Numbered from the stretch's first letter, positions 24,777 through 33,581 are shown. The stretch: DNA of 64,000 bases from Arthrobacter_N sp051262515 (GCF_051262515.1 NZ_JBIMER010000003.1:248001-312000); one strand, 5' to 3'. Program-made: numbers and translations. The notes: a model not told the origin generated them from the letters alone.

Positions 24777-25510
24777 TGAACGAGCAGGAATCCGATAGCC
24801 GGGAGGACGGGCCGTCCGGGCCGACCGCCGGCGAGCGGGCGTGGGGTTGGCTCAAGGAGGTCCTGATCGTCATCGGCATCGCGCTGGTGTTGTCCTTCGT
24901 GATCAAGACGTTTTTCTTCCGCGCGTTCTACATTCCCTCCGGCTCCATGGAACCGACCCTCGAGATCGACGACCGCATCTTCGTCAACCTCATGGTTCCG
25001 GGACCCTTCGACCTGACCCGCGGGGACGTCGTCGTGTTTCGCGACGACCAGGACTGGCTCGGCGAGACGCTCCCGATGCCCACCGACCCCGTCACGAACT
25101 TTCTGGCGTTCGTGGGACTGGTGCCCGATTCCACGGACCAGCATCTGGTCAAGCGCGTGATCGGTCTACCCGGCGACACGGTCCAGTGCTGCGGGTCCGA
25201 TGGCCGGCTCAGCGTGAACGGCGAGCCGGTGACGGAGCCCTACATTTGGCCCGGCGCGGCTCCATCGGACGAGGAATTCAAGGTGACCGTACCCGAGGGA
25301 AAGCTGTGGGTCATGGGCGACCACCGCGACGCTTCCGCGGATTCGCGTTTCCACCGCGATGCGCAGGGCGGTTTCGTCGATGTGGAGACGGTCGAGGGCA
25401 AGGCTTCGGTCATCGCGTGGCCGCTGAATCGGGCGGGTGTCGTTGACGGGGAGCACGAGGTGTTCAACACCGTGCCCGACGACGCCGGTGCGTCCGGGGC
25501 GGGCAAGTAG
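24776..25510 (+). CDS. lepB: Signal peptidase I, second of two
   Basis: 244 aa. N-terminal polar acidic segment, one membrane helix at about 28-45 (VLIVIGIALVLSFVIK), then catalytic Ser57 in IPSGSMEPTL and Lys126 in LVKRVIGLPGD, and MGDHRDASADSR. Compared with the first copy it is longer and has a larger insertion before the Lys box (LGETLPMPTDPVTNF), so the two may prefer different substrates. The start is GTG 24776, overlapping the TAG of the first copy by one base, with GGGAAGG just upstream. rnhB follows after 5 bp. Confidence 0.92.
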   Translation: MNEQESDSREDGPSGPTAGERAWGWLKEVLIVIGIALVLSFVIKTFFFRAFYIPSGSMEPTLEIDDRIFVNLMVPGPFDLTRGDVVVFRDDQDWLGETLPMPTDPVTNFLAFVGLVPDSTDQHLVKRVIGLPGDTVQCCGSDGRLSVNGEPVTEPYIWPGAAPSDEEFKVTVPEGKLWVMGDHRDASADSRFHRDAQGGFVDVETVEGKASVIAWPLNRAGVVDGEHEVFNTVPDDAGASGAGK

Positions 25511-25515
25511 CCTCC

Positions 25516-26253
25516 ATGCCAAGTGCCAGCACCAAGGCGAACGTCGGGCAACGCCCCGCCGCGCCGGATCTGGGAACCGAACTCGGCCTCGCGGTCGGGG
25601 GAGCCCGCCTCGTGGGTGGCTGCGACGAGGTCGGCCGGGGTTCCCTGGCCGGACCTGTCACCGTCGGCATGGTGGTCGTGGATCCCCTCCTGTCCGGCAC
25701 GATTCCGGGGGTGCGCGATAGTAAGCTGCTGACCGCCGCCGCGCGGGAGGAACTCGTCCCCCACATCCGCTCGTGGGCTGCCGGTTGGGGCGTCGGCCAC
25801 GCGTCCGCCGGTGAGATCGATGAGTTTGGGCTCGTGGCCGCGCTGCGCTTGGCCGGCACCAGGGCCTGGCAGGCCGCTTCCCTGGTGGCGCGCCCCGACG
25901 TCGTGCTCCTCGACGGCAACCAGGACTGGTTGGGGAACCGGCCGCAGGAGGCACTCTTCGCCGGGGCCGGCATCGCGCCACAAACCCGCGTAGCCCCGGG
26001 CGGCGTCGACGTGCCGGTGACGCTTCGCGTCAAGGCCGACCTCGCCTGCCTGTCCGTCGCGGCCGCCAGCGTTCTGGCCAAGGTGGAGCGGGACGCGCTG
26101 ATGTCCGCGTACGACGCCGAATGCCCCGGGTTCGGGTGGTCGCGGAACAAGGGATACGGGACGCTCGCGCACCGGGCGGCGATCCGTGCGCGGGGCCCCA
26201 GCCACCACCACCGGCGAAGTTGGCGGCTCACGGACACCGGTCAGGGACAATAG
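25516..26253 (+). CDS. rnhB: Ribonuclease HII
   Basis: 245 aa. Removes ribonucleotides and RNA-DNA hybrids from the genome. The metal-binding set is visible: CDEVGRGSLAGP (Asp-Glu), DSKLL, Asp in LLDGN, and the KADLACLSVAAASVLAKV helix; the YGTLAHR segment near the end is also typical. N-terminal 30 residues are variable. The start is ATG 25516, 5 bp after lepB. The next gene, DUF2469, is the usual actinobacterial partner of rnhB. Confidence 0.93.
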   Translation: MPSASTKANVGQRPAAPDLGTELGLAVGGARLVGGCDEVGRGSLAGPVTVGMVVVDPLLSGTIPGVRDSKLLTAAAREELVPHIRSWAAGWGVGHASAGEIDEFGLVAALRLAGTRAWQAASLVARPDVVLLDGNQDWLGNRPQEALFAGAGIAPQTRVAPGGVDVPVTLRVKADLACLSVAAASVLAKVERDALMSAYDAECPGFGWSRNKGYGTLAHRAAIRARGPSHHHRRSWRLTDTGQGQ

Positions 26254-26256
26254 ACT
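26251..26256 (+). promoter_or_regulatory. -10 hexamer TAGACT for the DUF2469 gene
   Basis: TAGACT overlaps the rnhB stop codon and would give a short leader of about 12 nt that holds AGGAGG before ATG 26275. Confidence 0.4.
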
Positions 26257-26274
26257 TCGATAGTAGGAGGAACG

Positions 26275-26601
26275 ATGAGCGCCGAAGACCTAGAGAACTA
26301 CGAAACAGACATGGAGCTGCAGCTCTACCGCGAATACCGCGACGTCGTGAACCTCTTCAGCTACGTCGTGGAGACGGAGCGCCGGTTCTACCTGGCCAAC
26401 CACGTCGATCTGCAGGCGCGATCCGCCGACGGTGAGATTTATTTCGATGTCACTCTGCAGGACGCGTGGGTGTGGGACGTGTACCGGACGGCGAGGTTCG
26501 TGAAAAACGTCCGGATCATCACCTTCAAGGACGTCAACGTCGAGGAACTCGCAAAGTCGGAGGACCTCACCATCCCCAAGGACGCGGGCCTTGGCACCTA
26601 G
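26275..26601 (+). CDS. DUF2469 family protein of unknown function
   Basis: 108 aa, highly conserved in actinobacteria and acidic: it begins SAEDLENYETDMELQLYREYRDVV and includes the aromatic stretch FDVTLQDAWVWDVYR. No membrane helix, cysteine or enzyme motif is seen, so it is a small soluble cytoplasmic protein. It nearly always follows rnhB; a role in RNA or DNA upkeep can only be guessed from that. The start is ATG 26275 behind AGGAGG. A strong intrinsic terminator follows about 75 bp later, ending the lepB-rnhB-DUF2469 group. Confidence 0.88.
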   Translation: MSAEDLENYETDMELQLYREYRDVVNLFSYVVETERRFYLANHVDLQARSADGEIYFDVTLQDAWVWDVYRTARFVKNVRIITFKDVNVEELAKSEDLTIPKDAGLGT

Positions 26602-26676
26602 CCTTGGCCGGCCGAGCGGCTGACATCTAGCCCCCCACAGGTCCAGGTCGGGCCCGGGCCGAGTCCCGATATCCAC

Positions 26677-26710
26677 AAACGCCCCGGGCGCCCGCCCGGG
26701 GCGTTTCTTT
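26677..26710 (+). terminator. Intrinsic terminator after DUF2469
   Basis: A 13-bp stem, 26677-26689 (AAACGCCCCGGGC) with 26694-26706, a four-base loop, then CTTT. It separates this group from yraN-comM-dprA. Confidence 0.9.
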
Positions 26711-26741
26711 GCCCCGAGACTGGGGGCGGAGGTGGACGCAG

Positions 26742-27101
26742 ATGACACGGAACCAAACACTCGGGCGCCAGGGCGAGGGACTCGCGGTCGAATTCCTGAT
26801 GGCCTTGGGGATGACGGTGCTGGAGCGCAACTGGAGATGCGCGGCAGGCGAATTGGACATCGTTGCCGAGGACCGGGGAACGGTGGTGGGCGTTGAGGTC
26901 AAGACGCGCAGCGGACTCGGCTACGGCCACCCGGCGGAGGCGGTCGGCCACGCGAAACTGCGCCGGTTGTTCGTTCTCACCAGCGCGTGGTGCCGAACTC
27001 ACGGACGTCCGGTCGGGAATTCGCGGGTCGACGTCGTCGCGGTGCTGTTGGCACCGGGAGCAGCCGCCGAAATCCAGCACTACGTCGAGGTCGGGCCATG
27101 A
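26742..27101 (+). CDS. YraN (UPF0102) family nuclease-fold protein
   Basis: 119 aa. The PD-(D/E)xK nuclease core is readable: GELDIVAEDRGTVVGVEVKTR, with Asp, Glu and Lys of the catalytic set. N-terminal helix GRQGEGLAVEFLMALG is typical of UPF0102. These proteins resemble Holliday-junction or restriction-type nucleases; their role is unproven. They sit next to comM-dprA in many bacteria, which suggests DNA-uptake or recombination work. The start is ATG 26742 after GGCGGAGG. The stop overlaps the comM ATG (ATGA). Confidence 0.88.
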   Translation: MTRNQTLGRQGEGLAVEFLMALGMTVLERNWRCAAGELDIVAEDRGTVVGVEVKTRSGLGYGHPAEAVGHAKLRRLFVLTSAWCRTHGRPVGNSRVDVVAVLLAPGAAAEIQHYVEVGP

Positions 27102-28672
27102 GTCTCGGGCGGGCCTGCGGCATCGCGCTGGTGGGACTCAACGGTTACATCGTGGACGTCGAGGCCGATATCGGAGGCGGTCTGCCCGGTTTCGTTCTCC
27201 TCGGACTGCCCGATGCCTCGCTGGCCGAGGCACGCGACAGGATTCGCGCGGCGGCACGGAACTCCGGCCTACCGCTCAGTCCGCGACGGATCACGGTCAA
27301 CCTGCTGCCAGCCTCGGTTCCGAAGCGCGGATCGTCCCTGGACTTGTCGATCGTCGTGGCCGCGCTGGCGGCTGCCGGGGACATCCGGAACCCTGCGGAC
27401 GCCGTGCACATCGCGGAGTTGGGCCTTGACGGCTGCCTGCGTCCGGTCGCCGGTGTCCTGCCCTCCGTCATGGCCGCGGTCGCCGCCGGGCGTGGGCGGA
27501 TCGTCGTGGCCAAGGAGAACAAGGCCGAAGCCTCCCTGGTGCCCGGCGCCGACGTGCGCGGCTACAGGCATCTGGCGGAGGTGCTGGCCGCCTACGGCGG
27601 CGATCCGCAGTCCTTGACCAGCCGTTGGGGACGCGCTTCCGTGGCAGTATCGGCGCCGCGGTCCGGTGCCCCGGGCTCGGCCGAATGGGGCGGCCTGCCC
27701 GCAACTGCTCCGGACATGGCGGACATCGTCGGTCAACAGGAGGCGCGGTACGCCCTGGAAGTCGCCGCGGCCGGTGGGCATCACCTCTTGATGAAGGGAC
27801 CGCCGGGTGCGGGAAAGACGATGCTCGCGGAACGGCTCCCGGGCATCTTGCCTGACCTCACCGACACGGAGGCCATGGAAACCACCGCTATCCATTCCCT
27901 GCTCAGGAACGACCGCCGCCTCGAGTCGCTCGTGCGCCGGCCGCCGTTCGAGAGCCCGCACCACAGTGCCAGCATGGTGGCACTCATCGGGGGAGGCTCG
28001 GGGATGCCGCGGCCGGGAGCCGCCTCCCGGGCCCACCGCGGTGTACTGTTCCTCGACGAGGCACCCGAATTCGCCGTGAAGGCGCTGGACAGCCTCCGCC
28101 AGCCCTTGGAATCGGGCAGGCTGACGTTACACCGCGCGGCCGGCTCGGCCACCTATCCGGCGCGGTTCCAGCTGGTGCTCGCCGCCAACCCCTGCCCCTG
28201 TGGTCTGTCAACGGGCAAGGGCATCGACTGCACCTGCACGCCGATGCAGCGGCGCCGCTACTTCGAACGGCTCTCGGGTCCTTTGCTGGACCGGATCGAT
28301 CTCCAAATCGCGGTGCCCCGTGTGGCCGCGGCACAGTTGCGGGCGGATCAGACAACGGAATCATCGACGTCTGTGGCCCTGAGGGTGGCTGCCGCCCGCG
28401 CGCGGCAGCAGGACCGCCTGGCCGTCTTGGGTTTTGCGCGAAACGCCGACCTGCCGGGCAGCGTGCTGCGTGGGGCATTGTCGTTGCCGCCGGGCGTGAC
28501 TGCGGGCGCGGACGCCGACGTCGACCGGGGTCGGTTGACTGCCCGCGGCTACGACCGGGTGCTGCGTATCGCGTGGACGGTCGCCGACCTGGCTTCGCAC
28601 GACAGCCCGGACGCGCAGGACGTGGACGTCGCGCTTCAACTGAGACAGCAAACCAAGGGGGAAGCGGCATGA
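27098..28672 (+). CDS. comM: ComM/YifB, MCM-like AAA+ helicase of transformation
   Basis: 524 aa. N-terminal Lon-like domain (ALVGLNGYIVDVEADIGGGLP, about 1-170), then the AAA+ Mg-chelatase-type domain with Walker A GPPGAGKTML near 233, Walker B LFLDEAPEF, and a C-terminal domain with four Cys (CPCG...CTCTP) for zinc and branch-migration helicase helices. In Vibrio cholerae ComM drives branch migration during integration of transforming DNA. The start is ATG 27098, overlapping yraN by 4 bp; it overlaps dprA by 4 bp as well, so yraN-comM-dprA is one operon. Confidence 0.93.
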   Translation: MSLGRACGIALVGLNGYIVDVEADIGGGLPGFVLLGLPDASLAEARDRIRAAARNSGLPLSPRRITVNLLPASVPKRGSSLDLSIVVAALAAAGDIRNPADAVHIAELGLDGCLRPVAGVLPSVMAAVAAGRGRIVVAKENKAEASLVPGADVRGYRHLAEVLAAYGGDPQSLTSRWGRASVAVSAPRSGAPGSAEWGGLPATAPDMADIVGQQEARYALEVAAAGGHHLLMKGPPGAGKTMLAERLPGILPDLTDTEAMETTAIHSLLRNDRRLESLVRRPPFESPHHSASMVALIGGGSGMPRPGAASRAHRGVLFLDEAPEFAVKALDSLRQPLESGRLTLHRAAGSATYPARFQLVLAANPCPCGLSTGKGIDCTCTPMQRRRYFERLSGPLLDRIDLQIAVPRVAAAQLRADQTTESSTSVALRVAAARARQQDRLAVLGFARNADLPGSVLRGALSLPPGVTAGADADVDRGRLTARGYDRVLRIAWTVADLASHDSPDAQDVDVALQLRQQTKGEAA

Positions 28673-29907
28673 CCGCCAGCGAACGAATCCGAATGTCCCG
28701 CGCGGGACTCTCCCGGTTGATGGAGCCGAACGACCAGACCGGTCTGGCGCTGGTCGCCGTGGCGGGCGCGGAGGAAGCATACAACCTCATCACGAGACAC
28801 CGTGGGCCCGCTCCCACTCGGGAGCAGCAGGCGGTGGCCGAACTCCTCGGTGGAGGGGCGTCCCCGCGGGCGGAACTCCGTCTCGGTGCCGGACTCGACC
28901 GGTGGAGACCGCGCGCCGCAGATTGTTCCCCGGCGCGCGACCTGGAGGTCATGCGGCGCCTGGGCGGAGGGCTTCTGGTTCCGGAGGACCCGGGATGGCC
29001 CGTGCAGTTCGATGCTTTGGGCATGGGCACCCCGCTGTGCTTGTGGTGGCGCGGCCATGTAGAACCAACCCAGCTCCCCTCGGCGCGAAGCCTGATGGCC
29101 GTTGTCGGAAGCCGCGACGCTACGGAGTACGGCAGGCAGGTGACGTCCGAGATCTCCGGGACGGTGGTCCGGGCGGGCGTGACGGTTGTTTCGGGGGGCG
29201 CCTACGGCATCGACGCGAGGGCGCACGAGGCCGCGCTGTCGTTGGAATCACAGGAAACCGTTCCTACGGGGTCTCACGGGGCGGGACACCCTCGCACCGT
29301 TGCCGTCATGGCGGGCGGATTGGACCGCTTCTATCCGGCCGGCAACGAGGATCTCCTGCGGCGAATCGCCACCGAGGCGGTCCTGCTGGCAGAAGTGGCG
29401 CCGGGTACCGCACCGACGCGCTGGAGGTTTTTGCAGCGCAACAGACTGATAGCCGCCCTGTGTGGCGCGACGGTCGTCGTGGAGGCGCGCTGGCGCTCGG
29501 GCGCGCTGACGACCGCGCGCCGCGCCAGCGAGATGGGCCGCGACGTGGGGGCGGTACCGGGCTCGGTGTTCTCGCCCAATTCGGCCGGTTGCCATCGGCT
29601 GCTGCGGGAGGGGGCCGCCGCCGTCGTCACCGATGCGGCCGAGGCGCTCGAATTGCTGGGACAACAGGCGGGTCCGGCGCCCGACGATCCGGCGCGCGAG
29701 GCGGCCGTGCTGCGGCCCCACGACGGGCTGGATATCCAAGACCTGCTCCTCCTTGACGCGCTTCCAGTCAGGTCCGCCAGCACGCCGGACAAGCTGGCCA
29801 CCGTCGCGGGCCTGGGGATTGGTGCGGTGCTGGGAGGCCTGTCGCGACTGAGCGGACGAGGCCTTGCCCGCAAGGTGGGGCAGGGTTGGCAACGCGCGGG
29901 GCAGTAG
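28669..29907 (+). CDS. dprA: DprA, DNA-processing protein that loads RecA
   Basis: 412 aa, longer than the common 300-370 aa. Residues about 1-110 are an SAM-like/variable region; the Rossmann-like DprA core follows with AVVGSRDATEYG, VVSGGAYGIDARAHEAA, and FLQRNRLIAALC; the C-terminal segment (DGLDIQDLLLLDALPV) resembles the winged-helix DprA C-domain. It protects incoming single-stranded DNA and hands it to RecA. The start is ATG 28669, overlapping comM by 4 bp. A second ComM-to-DprA order like this occurs in many actinobacteria even where competence has not been shown. Confidence 0.93.
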   Translation: MTASERIRMSRAGLSRLMEPNDQTGLALVAVAGAEEAYNLITRHRGPAPTREQQAVAELLGGGASPRAELRLGAGLDRWRPRAADCSPARDLEVMRRLGGGLLVPEDPGWPVQFDALGMGTPLCLWWRGHVEPTQLPSARSLMAVVGSRDATEYGRQVTSEISGTVVRAGVTVVSGGAYGIDARAHEAALSLESQETVPTGSHGAGHPRTVAVMAGGLDRFYPAGNEDLLRRIATEAVLLAEVAPGTAPTRWRFLQRNRLIAALCGATVVVEARWRSGALTTARRASEMGRDVGAVPGSVFSPNSAGCHRLLREGAAAVVTDAAEALELLGQQAGPAPDDPAREAAVLRPHDGLDIQDLLLLDALPVRSASTPDKLATVAGLGIGAVLGGLSRLSGRGLARKVGQGWQRAGQ

Positions 29908-30008
29908 GCCCGGCGGCGTGGGATGCATGGACCGGTCGGCGGGTGCGGGAGAATCGGATGATGGGCAGGGAAGAATCGACGAAGGCGACCAACGGGGAGG
30001 GCCGTGCG

Positions 30009-30962
30009 GTGGAAGGCATGCCGTTCGACTTCGGGGCCGTCGTCGCCGAGTTCGAGCGCCACCTGTCCCTCGAACTCGGCCGCAGCCCCCACACGGTTCG
30101 CGCCTACATCGGGGATATTGGCTCGCTCCTCGCCGAATGTGCGCGGCGGGGCGCACGGTCCCTCCACGACATCGACTTGCCGTTGTTGCGGCTGTGGCTG
30201 GGCGACCAGCGCTCCGCGGGCAAGTCGCGTGCCACGCTGGCCCGGCGTTCCGCCGCGGCCCGAACCTTCATGGCGTGGGCGCGGCGCGAAGGGCTCGTGG
30301 AACTCGATCCTGCCTCGCGGCTCCAGTCCCCCCGCACGGGCCACGGACTCCCTCACGTTCTCCAGGAGGGGCAAATGCACCGCCTCCTGGACGGCAGGAG
30401 GCCTGCCACCACATCCTCCGGGGGACAGACCGACGACCCGTCCCCGCGGGACCACGCCGTCCGCGACCGGAACACGGCGGTCCTGGAACTCCTTTACGCC
30501 ACTGGGCTGAGGGTTGGGGAGCTGGCGGCCCTCGACATCGACGACATCGACCATGACCGCCGCACGCTGCGTGTGATCGGCAAGGGCAACAAGGAACGCA
30601 CCGTCCCCTTCGGGCTTCCGGCACTCAACGCCGTGGCCGACTGGCTCCGGCGCGGCCGGCCGTCGCTCGCCGTGGACGGCAGCGGGCCGGCGTTGTTCCT
30701 TGGTATCCGAGGCTCCCGCATGGGACAACGCCAAATCCGGGACATGGTGTCCCGGGCGTTCGCTTCGCTCGGCGACACCTCCGCCACGGGACCGCACGCA
30801 TTGCGGCACACGGCGGCAACGCACATGTTGGACGGGGGAGCGGACCTCCGCACTGTCCAAGAGATGCTCGGCCACAGTTCGCTGGCCACGACCCAGCTGT
30901 ACACCCACGTTTCCGTCGAGCGGTTGCGGTCCAGCTACCAGCAGGCGCACCCACGCGCCTGA
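30009..30962 (+). CDS. xerC: XerC-type tyrosine recombinase
   Basis: 317 aa from GTG 30009, seven bases after GGGGAGGG. It resolves chromosome dimers at dif with XerD and FtsK. N-terminal SAM-like core-binding domain (about 10-110), then the catalytic domain with the full set: Arg168 in ATGLRVGE, Lys in GKGNKERTVP, His263 and Arg266 in HALRHTAATH, His289 in LGHSSLATT, Tyr298 in LYTHVS. A longer start, ATG 29958 (334 aa), also has a ribosome site (GGGAG). An insert rich in Pro, Ser and Thr (about 130-150) between the domains is longer than in E. coli. It is not linked to any integrated element, which supports the housekeeping Xer role. Confidence 0.88.
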   Translation: MEGMPFDFGAVVAEFERHLSLELGRSPHTVRAYIGDIGSLLAECARRGARSLHDIDLPLLRLWLGDQRSAGKSRATLARRSAAARTFMAWARREGLVELDPASRLQSPRTGHGLPHVLQEGQMHRLLDGRRPATTSSGGQTDDPSPRDHAVRDRNTAVLELLYATGLRVGELAALDIDDIDHDRRTLRVIGKGNKERTVPFGLPALNAVADWLRRGRPSLAVDGSGPALFLGIRGSRMGQRQIRDMVSRAFASLGDTSATGPHALRHTAATHMLDGGADLRTVQEMLGHSSLATTQLYTHVSVERLRSSYQQAHPRA

Positions 30963-31021
30963 CGCGCGCGTCCCCACCCTTCGCCTTCAGTGCAAATGGC
31001 GTCATCCCACGTCGCGACGCG

Positions 31022-31071
31022 ATTGCGCAATGGCACCTCCAGTGGCGCTGGGGGCGTCCATCGTGCACAAT
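31022..31071 (+). promoter_or_regulatory. Palindrome ATTGCGCAAT and -10-like CACAAT ahead of DUF3145 gene
   Basis: ATTGCGCAAT (31022-31031) lies 34 bases before a -10-like CACAAT (31066-31071). The 12-mer GATTGCGCAATG containing it also occurs at 1667-1678 before the exporter operon. The remainder of the 186-bp gap after xerC shows nothing else. Confidence 0.4.
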
Positions 31072-31148
31072 GAGAAGCGGAACACGCCATCCAAGGGTTC
31101 CTGCCGCGGTCGTAGGGGAAGACGTACCAACGGCAACTGGAGGATGGC

Positions 31149-31652
31149 ATGTCTGTACCCATGACGAGGGGCGTACTTTTCGTACACTCGGCCCCAACTG
31201 CGCTGTGCCCCCACATCGAGTGGGCCATCGGCTCGGTCGTCGACCAACGGACCGATTTGAAGTGGTCCCCGCAGTCCGCCGCGCCCGGAATGTACCGTGC
31301 GGAGATCGGCTGGTGTGGACCTCAGGGGATCGGCGCGCAGCTCGCTTCCGCACTGCGCGGCTGGGCACACCTGAGGTACGAGGTTACCGAGGAACCCAGC
31401 CCCGGGGTCGACGGCAGCCGCTGGTCGCACACCCCCGAACTCGGCATCTTCCATTCGACGACCGACACCGCCGGCAACATCGTCGTCGGCGAAGACCGGA
31501 TCCGTTATGCCTACGAACAGGGCGCCGGCGACCCTGCGGCCGTCTACCACGAGCTCTCGCTGGCACTGGGGGAGGCGTGGGACGAGGAACTCGAACCGTT
31601 CCGCCACGCGGCCGAGGGCGCGCCGGTCCGCTGGCTACACCAGGTAGGGTGA
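31149..31652 (+). CDS. DUF3145 family protein of unknown function
   Basis: 167 aa, a well-conserved soluble actinobacterial family. Begins SVPMTRGVLFVHSAPTALCPHIEW and has the acidic/aromatic EELEPFRHAAEG near the C-terminus. No transmembrane helix and no known enzyme motif; two Cys (in APTALCP and EIGWCGP) could be structural. It is monocistronic between xerC and the convergent fabF. The ATG at 31149 follows GGAGG. Function unknown. Confidence 0.85.
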   Translation: MSVPMTRGVLFVHSAPTALCPHIEWAIGSVVDQRTDLKWSPQSAAPGMYRAEIGWCGPQGIGAQLASALRGWAHLRYEVTEEPSPGVDGSRWSHTPELGIFHSTTDTAGNIVVGEDRIRYAYEQGAGDPAAVYHELSLALGEAWDEELEPFRHAAEGAPVRWLHQVG

Positions 31653-31779
31653 CCGCCCAACAGGCCCGAAGGGCCCGGGGCGCGGCGGCACATGGCGACA
31701 CCAGCAGCCTCTGCCACTAGGAGCTAAGTCCTCCAGTAGTGGGTACGGCCAGCCCGGGTGACGGATGAGGAGACGAGAC

Positions 31780-31820
31780 AAGTGAGAGGTCCGAACCAGA
31801 TTGGTTCGGACCTCTCACTT
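31780..31820. terminator. Bidirectional terminator between DUF3145 gene and fabF
   Basis: An 18-bp perfect stem, 31780-31797 with 31803-31820, and a five-base loop AGATT. The ends are rich in A and T, so it can end both convergent transcripts. A weaker foldback (GGAG/CTCC) lies at about 31716-31742. Confidence 0.92.
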
Positions 31821-31870
31821 TGCCTCTCTTATGACCCGCGTCTATGCCTGACGCTGTTCCGGCGCGCCGG

Positions 31871-33109
31871 CTAGATGGTGCGCAGGGCGACCACCGCGTT
31901 GTGTCCGCCGAAGCCGAAGGAGTTGTTCAGGGCGACGATCTGACCGTCCGGCAGGATCCGCGGGGATCCGGTGACCACGTCAAGGGGAATCTCCGGATCC
32001 TGGTTCTCGAGGTTGATGGTGACGGGGGCCCGGCGCTCATAGAGTGCCAGGACCGTCAAGACCGACTCAACGGCCCCGGACGCGCCGAGCAGGTGACCCA
32101 TCTGCGACTTCGTGGCCGAGACGGCGACGTTGTCCACCTGCTTGCCCAAGGCGGCCTTGAGCGCCGTGTATTCGGGCTTGTCCCCGACGGGCGTGGACGT
32201 CGCATGCGCGTTGACGTGCACCACGTCCTCCGGCTGGATGCGACCGTCGAACATTGCGGCCTTGAGGGCCCGCGTGGCGCCGAGTCCCTCCGGGTCCGGG
32301 GCTGTGATGTGGTACGAATCCGAGGTCACGGACGTGCCGGCCAGCTCGACGTAGATGCGCGCACCGCGGGCCAACGCGTGTTCTTCCGCCTCGAGGACCA
32401 TGGCGCCGGCCCCCTCGCCCATGACGAATCCGTCGCGGTCGACGTCGTAGGGCCGGGAGGCGTGCTCCGGGTCGTCGTTCCGCTTTGACAGCGCCTGCAT
32501 GGCCGCGAACGAGGCCAGCGGCATCGGGTGAATGGCAGCCTCTGCGCCGCCGACCATCACGACGTCGGCCTTGCCACTGCGGATCAGCTCCAGGCCGAGG
32601 TGGACGGCTTCGGTGCCGGAAGCGCACGCGGAAACCGGAGTATGCGCCCCCGCCCGGGCACCGATGTCCAGGCTCACAGCGGCCGCGGGACCGTTGGGCA
32701 TCAGCATCGGGACGGTCATGGGCAGCACGCGTCGCGGGCCCTTTTCCTTCAGTGTGTCCCACGCGTCCAACAGCGTCCATACCCCGCCGATACCGGTGGC
32801 GAACGCGACGCCGAGACGGTCCGGGTCCACCTCTTCGATGCCGGAGTCGCGCCAGGCCTCGCGCGACGCCACGACCGCGAACTGGGTCGAGGGGTCCATG
32901 CGCTTCATCTCTACCCTGGACAGCACGTCGGACGCGGGGGAAGAGGCTCGCGCGGCGAAGGTCACCGGCAGCTGGAAGCGCTCCACCCACTCGTCGGTCA
33001 ACGTGCGGGCGCCTGAAACGCCTTTGAGCGCGTTGGCCCACAGGGTGGGCACGTCGCCACCGATCGGCGTCGTCGCGCCGAGGCCGGTGATCACTACTTT
33101 GCGGGCCAT
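31871..33109 (-). CDS. fabF: FabF, beta-ketoacyl-ACP synthase II
   Basis: 412 aa. Condenses acyl-ACP with malonyl-ACP in the elongation cycle. Catalytic triad: Cys162 in VSACASGTE, His in VNAHATSTPVGD, His in FGFGGHNAV. The start is ATG 33109 (MARKVVITGLG) behind GGAG; earlier in-frame starts run into the acpP-fabF gap. It is the last gene of fasR-fabD-fabH-acpP-fabF. A 12-bp hairpin separates it from acpP, so it may be expressed at a lower level than ACP. Confidence 0.95.
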   Translation of the reverse strand: MARKVVITGLGATTPIGGDVPTLWANALKGVSGARTLTDEWVERFQLPVTFAARASSPASDVLSRVEMKRMDPSTQFAVVASREAWRDSGIEEVDPDRLGVAFATGIGGVWTLLDAWDTLKEKGPRRVLPMTVPMLMPNGPAAAVSLDIGARAGAHTPVSACASGTEAVHLGLELIRSGKADVVMVGGAEAAIHPMPLASFAAMQALSKRNDDPEHASRPYDVDRDGFVMGEGAGAMVLEAEEHALARGARIYVELAGTSVTSDSYHITAPDPEGLGATRALKAAMFDGRIQPEDVVHVNAHATSTPVGDKPEYTALKAALGKQVDNVAVSATKSQMGHLLGASGAVESVLTVLALYERRAPVTINLENQDPEIPLDVVTGSPRILPDGQIVALNNSFGFGGHNAVVALRTI

Positions 33110-33168
33110 CAGATTGCTCCCTGTGCTGGGTTGGGTGGTGGAGTCCGCCGCGGGCGGAAAGTTTGGTG

Positions 33169-33195
33169 GGGCGGTCCGCACTGTGCGGACCGCCC
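33169..33195 (-). terminator. Hairpin between acpP and fabF (possible attenuator)
   Basis: GGGCGGTCCGCA (33169-33180) pairs perfectly with 33184-33195 around a three-base loop. No T-run follows on the minus strand, which fits partial termination or mRNA processing more than full termination. Confidence 0.55.
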
Positions 33196-33248
33196 CCGGG
33201 GCCAGAGGCCCGGTTCGCCCAAATGGACGAAGGCGGTTCGGGAGGCTG

Positions 33249-33494
33249 TTAGGCCTGGGCGCCGGCGATGAAGTTCACGGCGTCGCCGACGGTCTTGAGG
33301 TTCTTGACCTCTTCATCCGGGATGCGAACCCCGAACTTCTCTTCGGCGTTGACCACGATGGTCATCATCGAGATGGAGTCGATGTCGAGGTCGTCGGTGA
33401 AGGACTTGTCCAGCTCGACGGCTTCCGTCGCCAGTCCGGTCTCTTCGTTGACGATCTCGGCCAGGCCGGCCAGGATTTCTTCGTTGCTAGCCAC
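33249..33494 (-). CDS. acpP: Acyl carrier protein
   Basis: 81 aa, strongly acidic. The phosphopantetheine site is Ser40 in DLDIDSISMM (family motif DSL; here DSI). It carries growing acyl chains for FabD, FabH and FabF encoded around it. The start is ATG 33494 behind AAAGGGAG. An 87-bp gap precedes it after fabH, with small foldbacks (CGCC/GGCG), and a stable hairpin follows it; these may help give the high ACP levels normal for this system. Confidence 0.95.
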   Translation of the reverse strand: MASNEEILAGLAEIVNEETGLATEAVELDKSFTDDLDIDSISMMTIVVNAEEKFGVRIPDEEVKNLKTVGDAVNFIAGAQA

Positions 33495-33581
33495 AGTGGC
33501 TCCCTTTCTCTTGTGCCGGGACGTTCCCGACGCGATTTTTCTGCGCCTTTCGGCGTGGATCTTTGGATCTACCTGCCAAGC

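Noticed and set aside
24126..25510. Tandem lepB genes as a recent duplication
   Set aside because: The two proteins differ clearly in length and sequence; paired signal peptidases at this site are ordinary in actinobacteria.
30009..30962. XerC as the integrase of a mobile element
   Set aside because: Placed in a housekeeping dprA context with no element borders or cargo genes.
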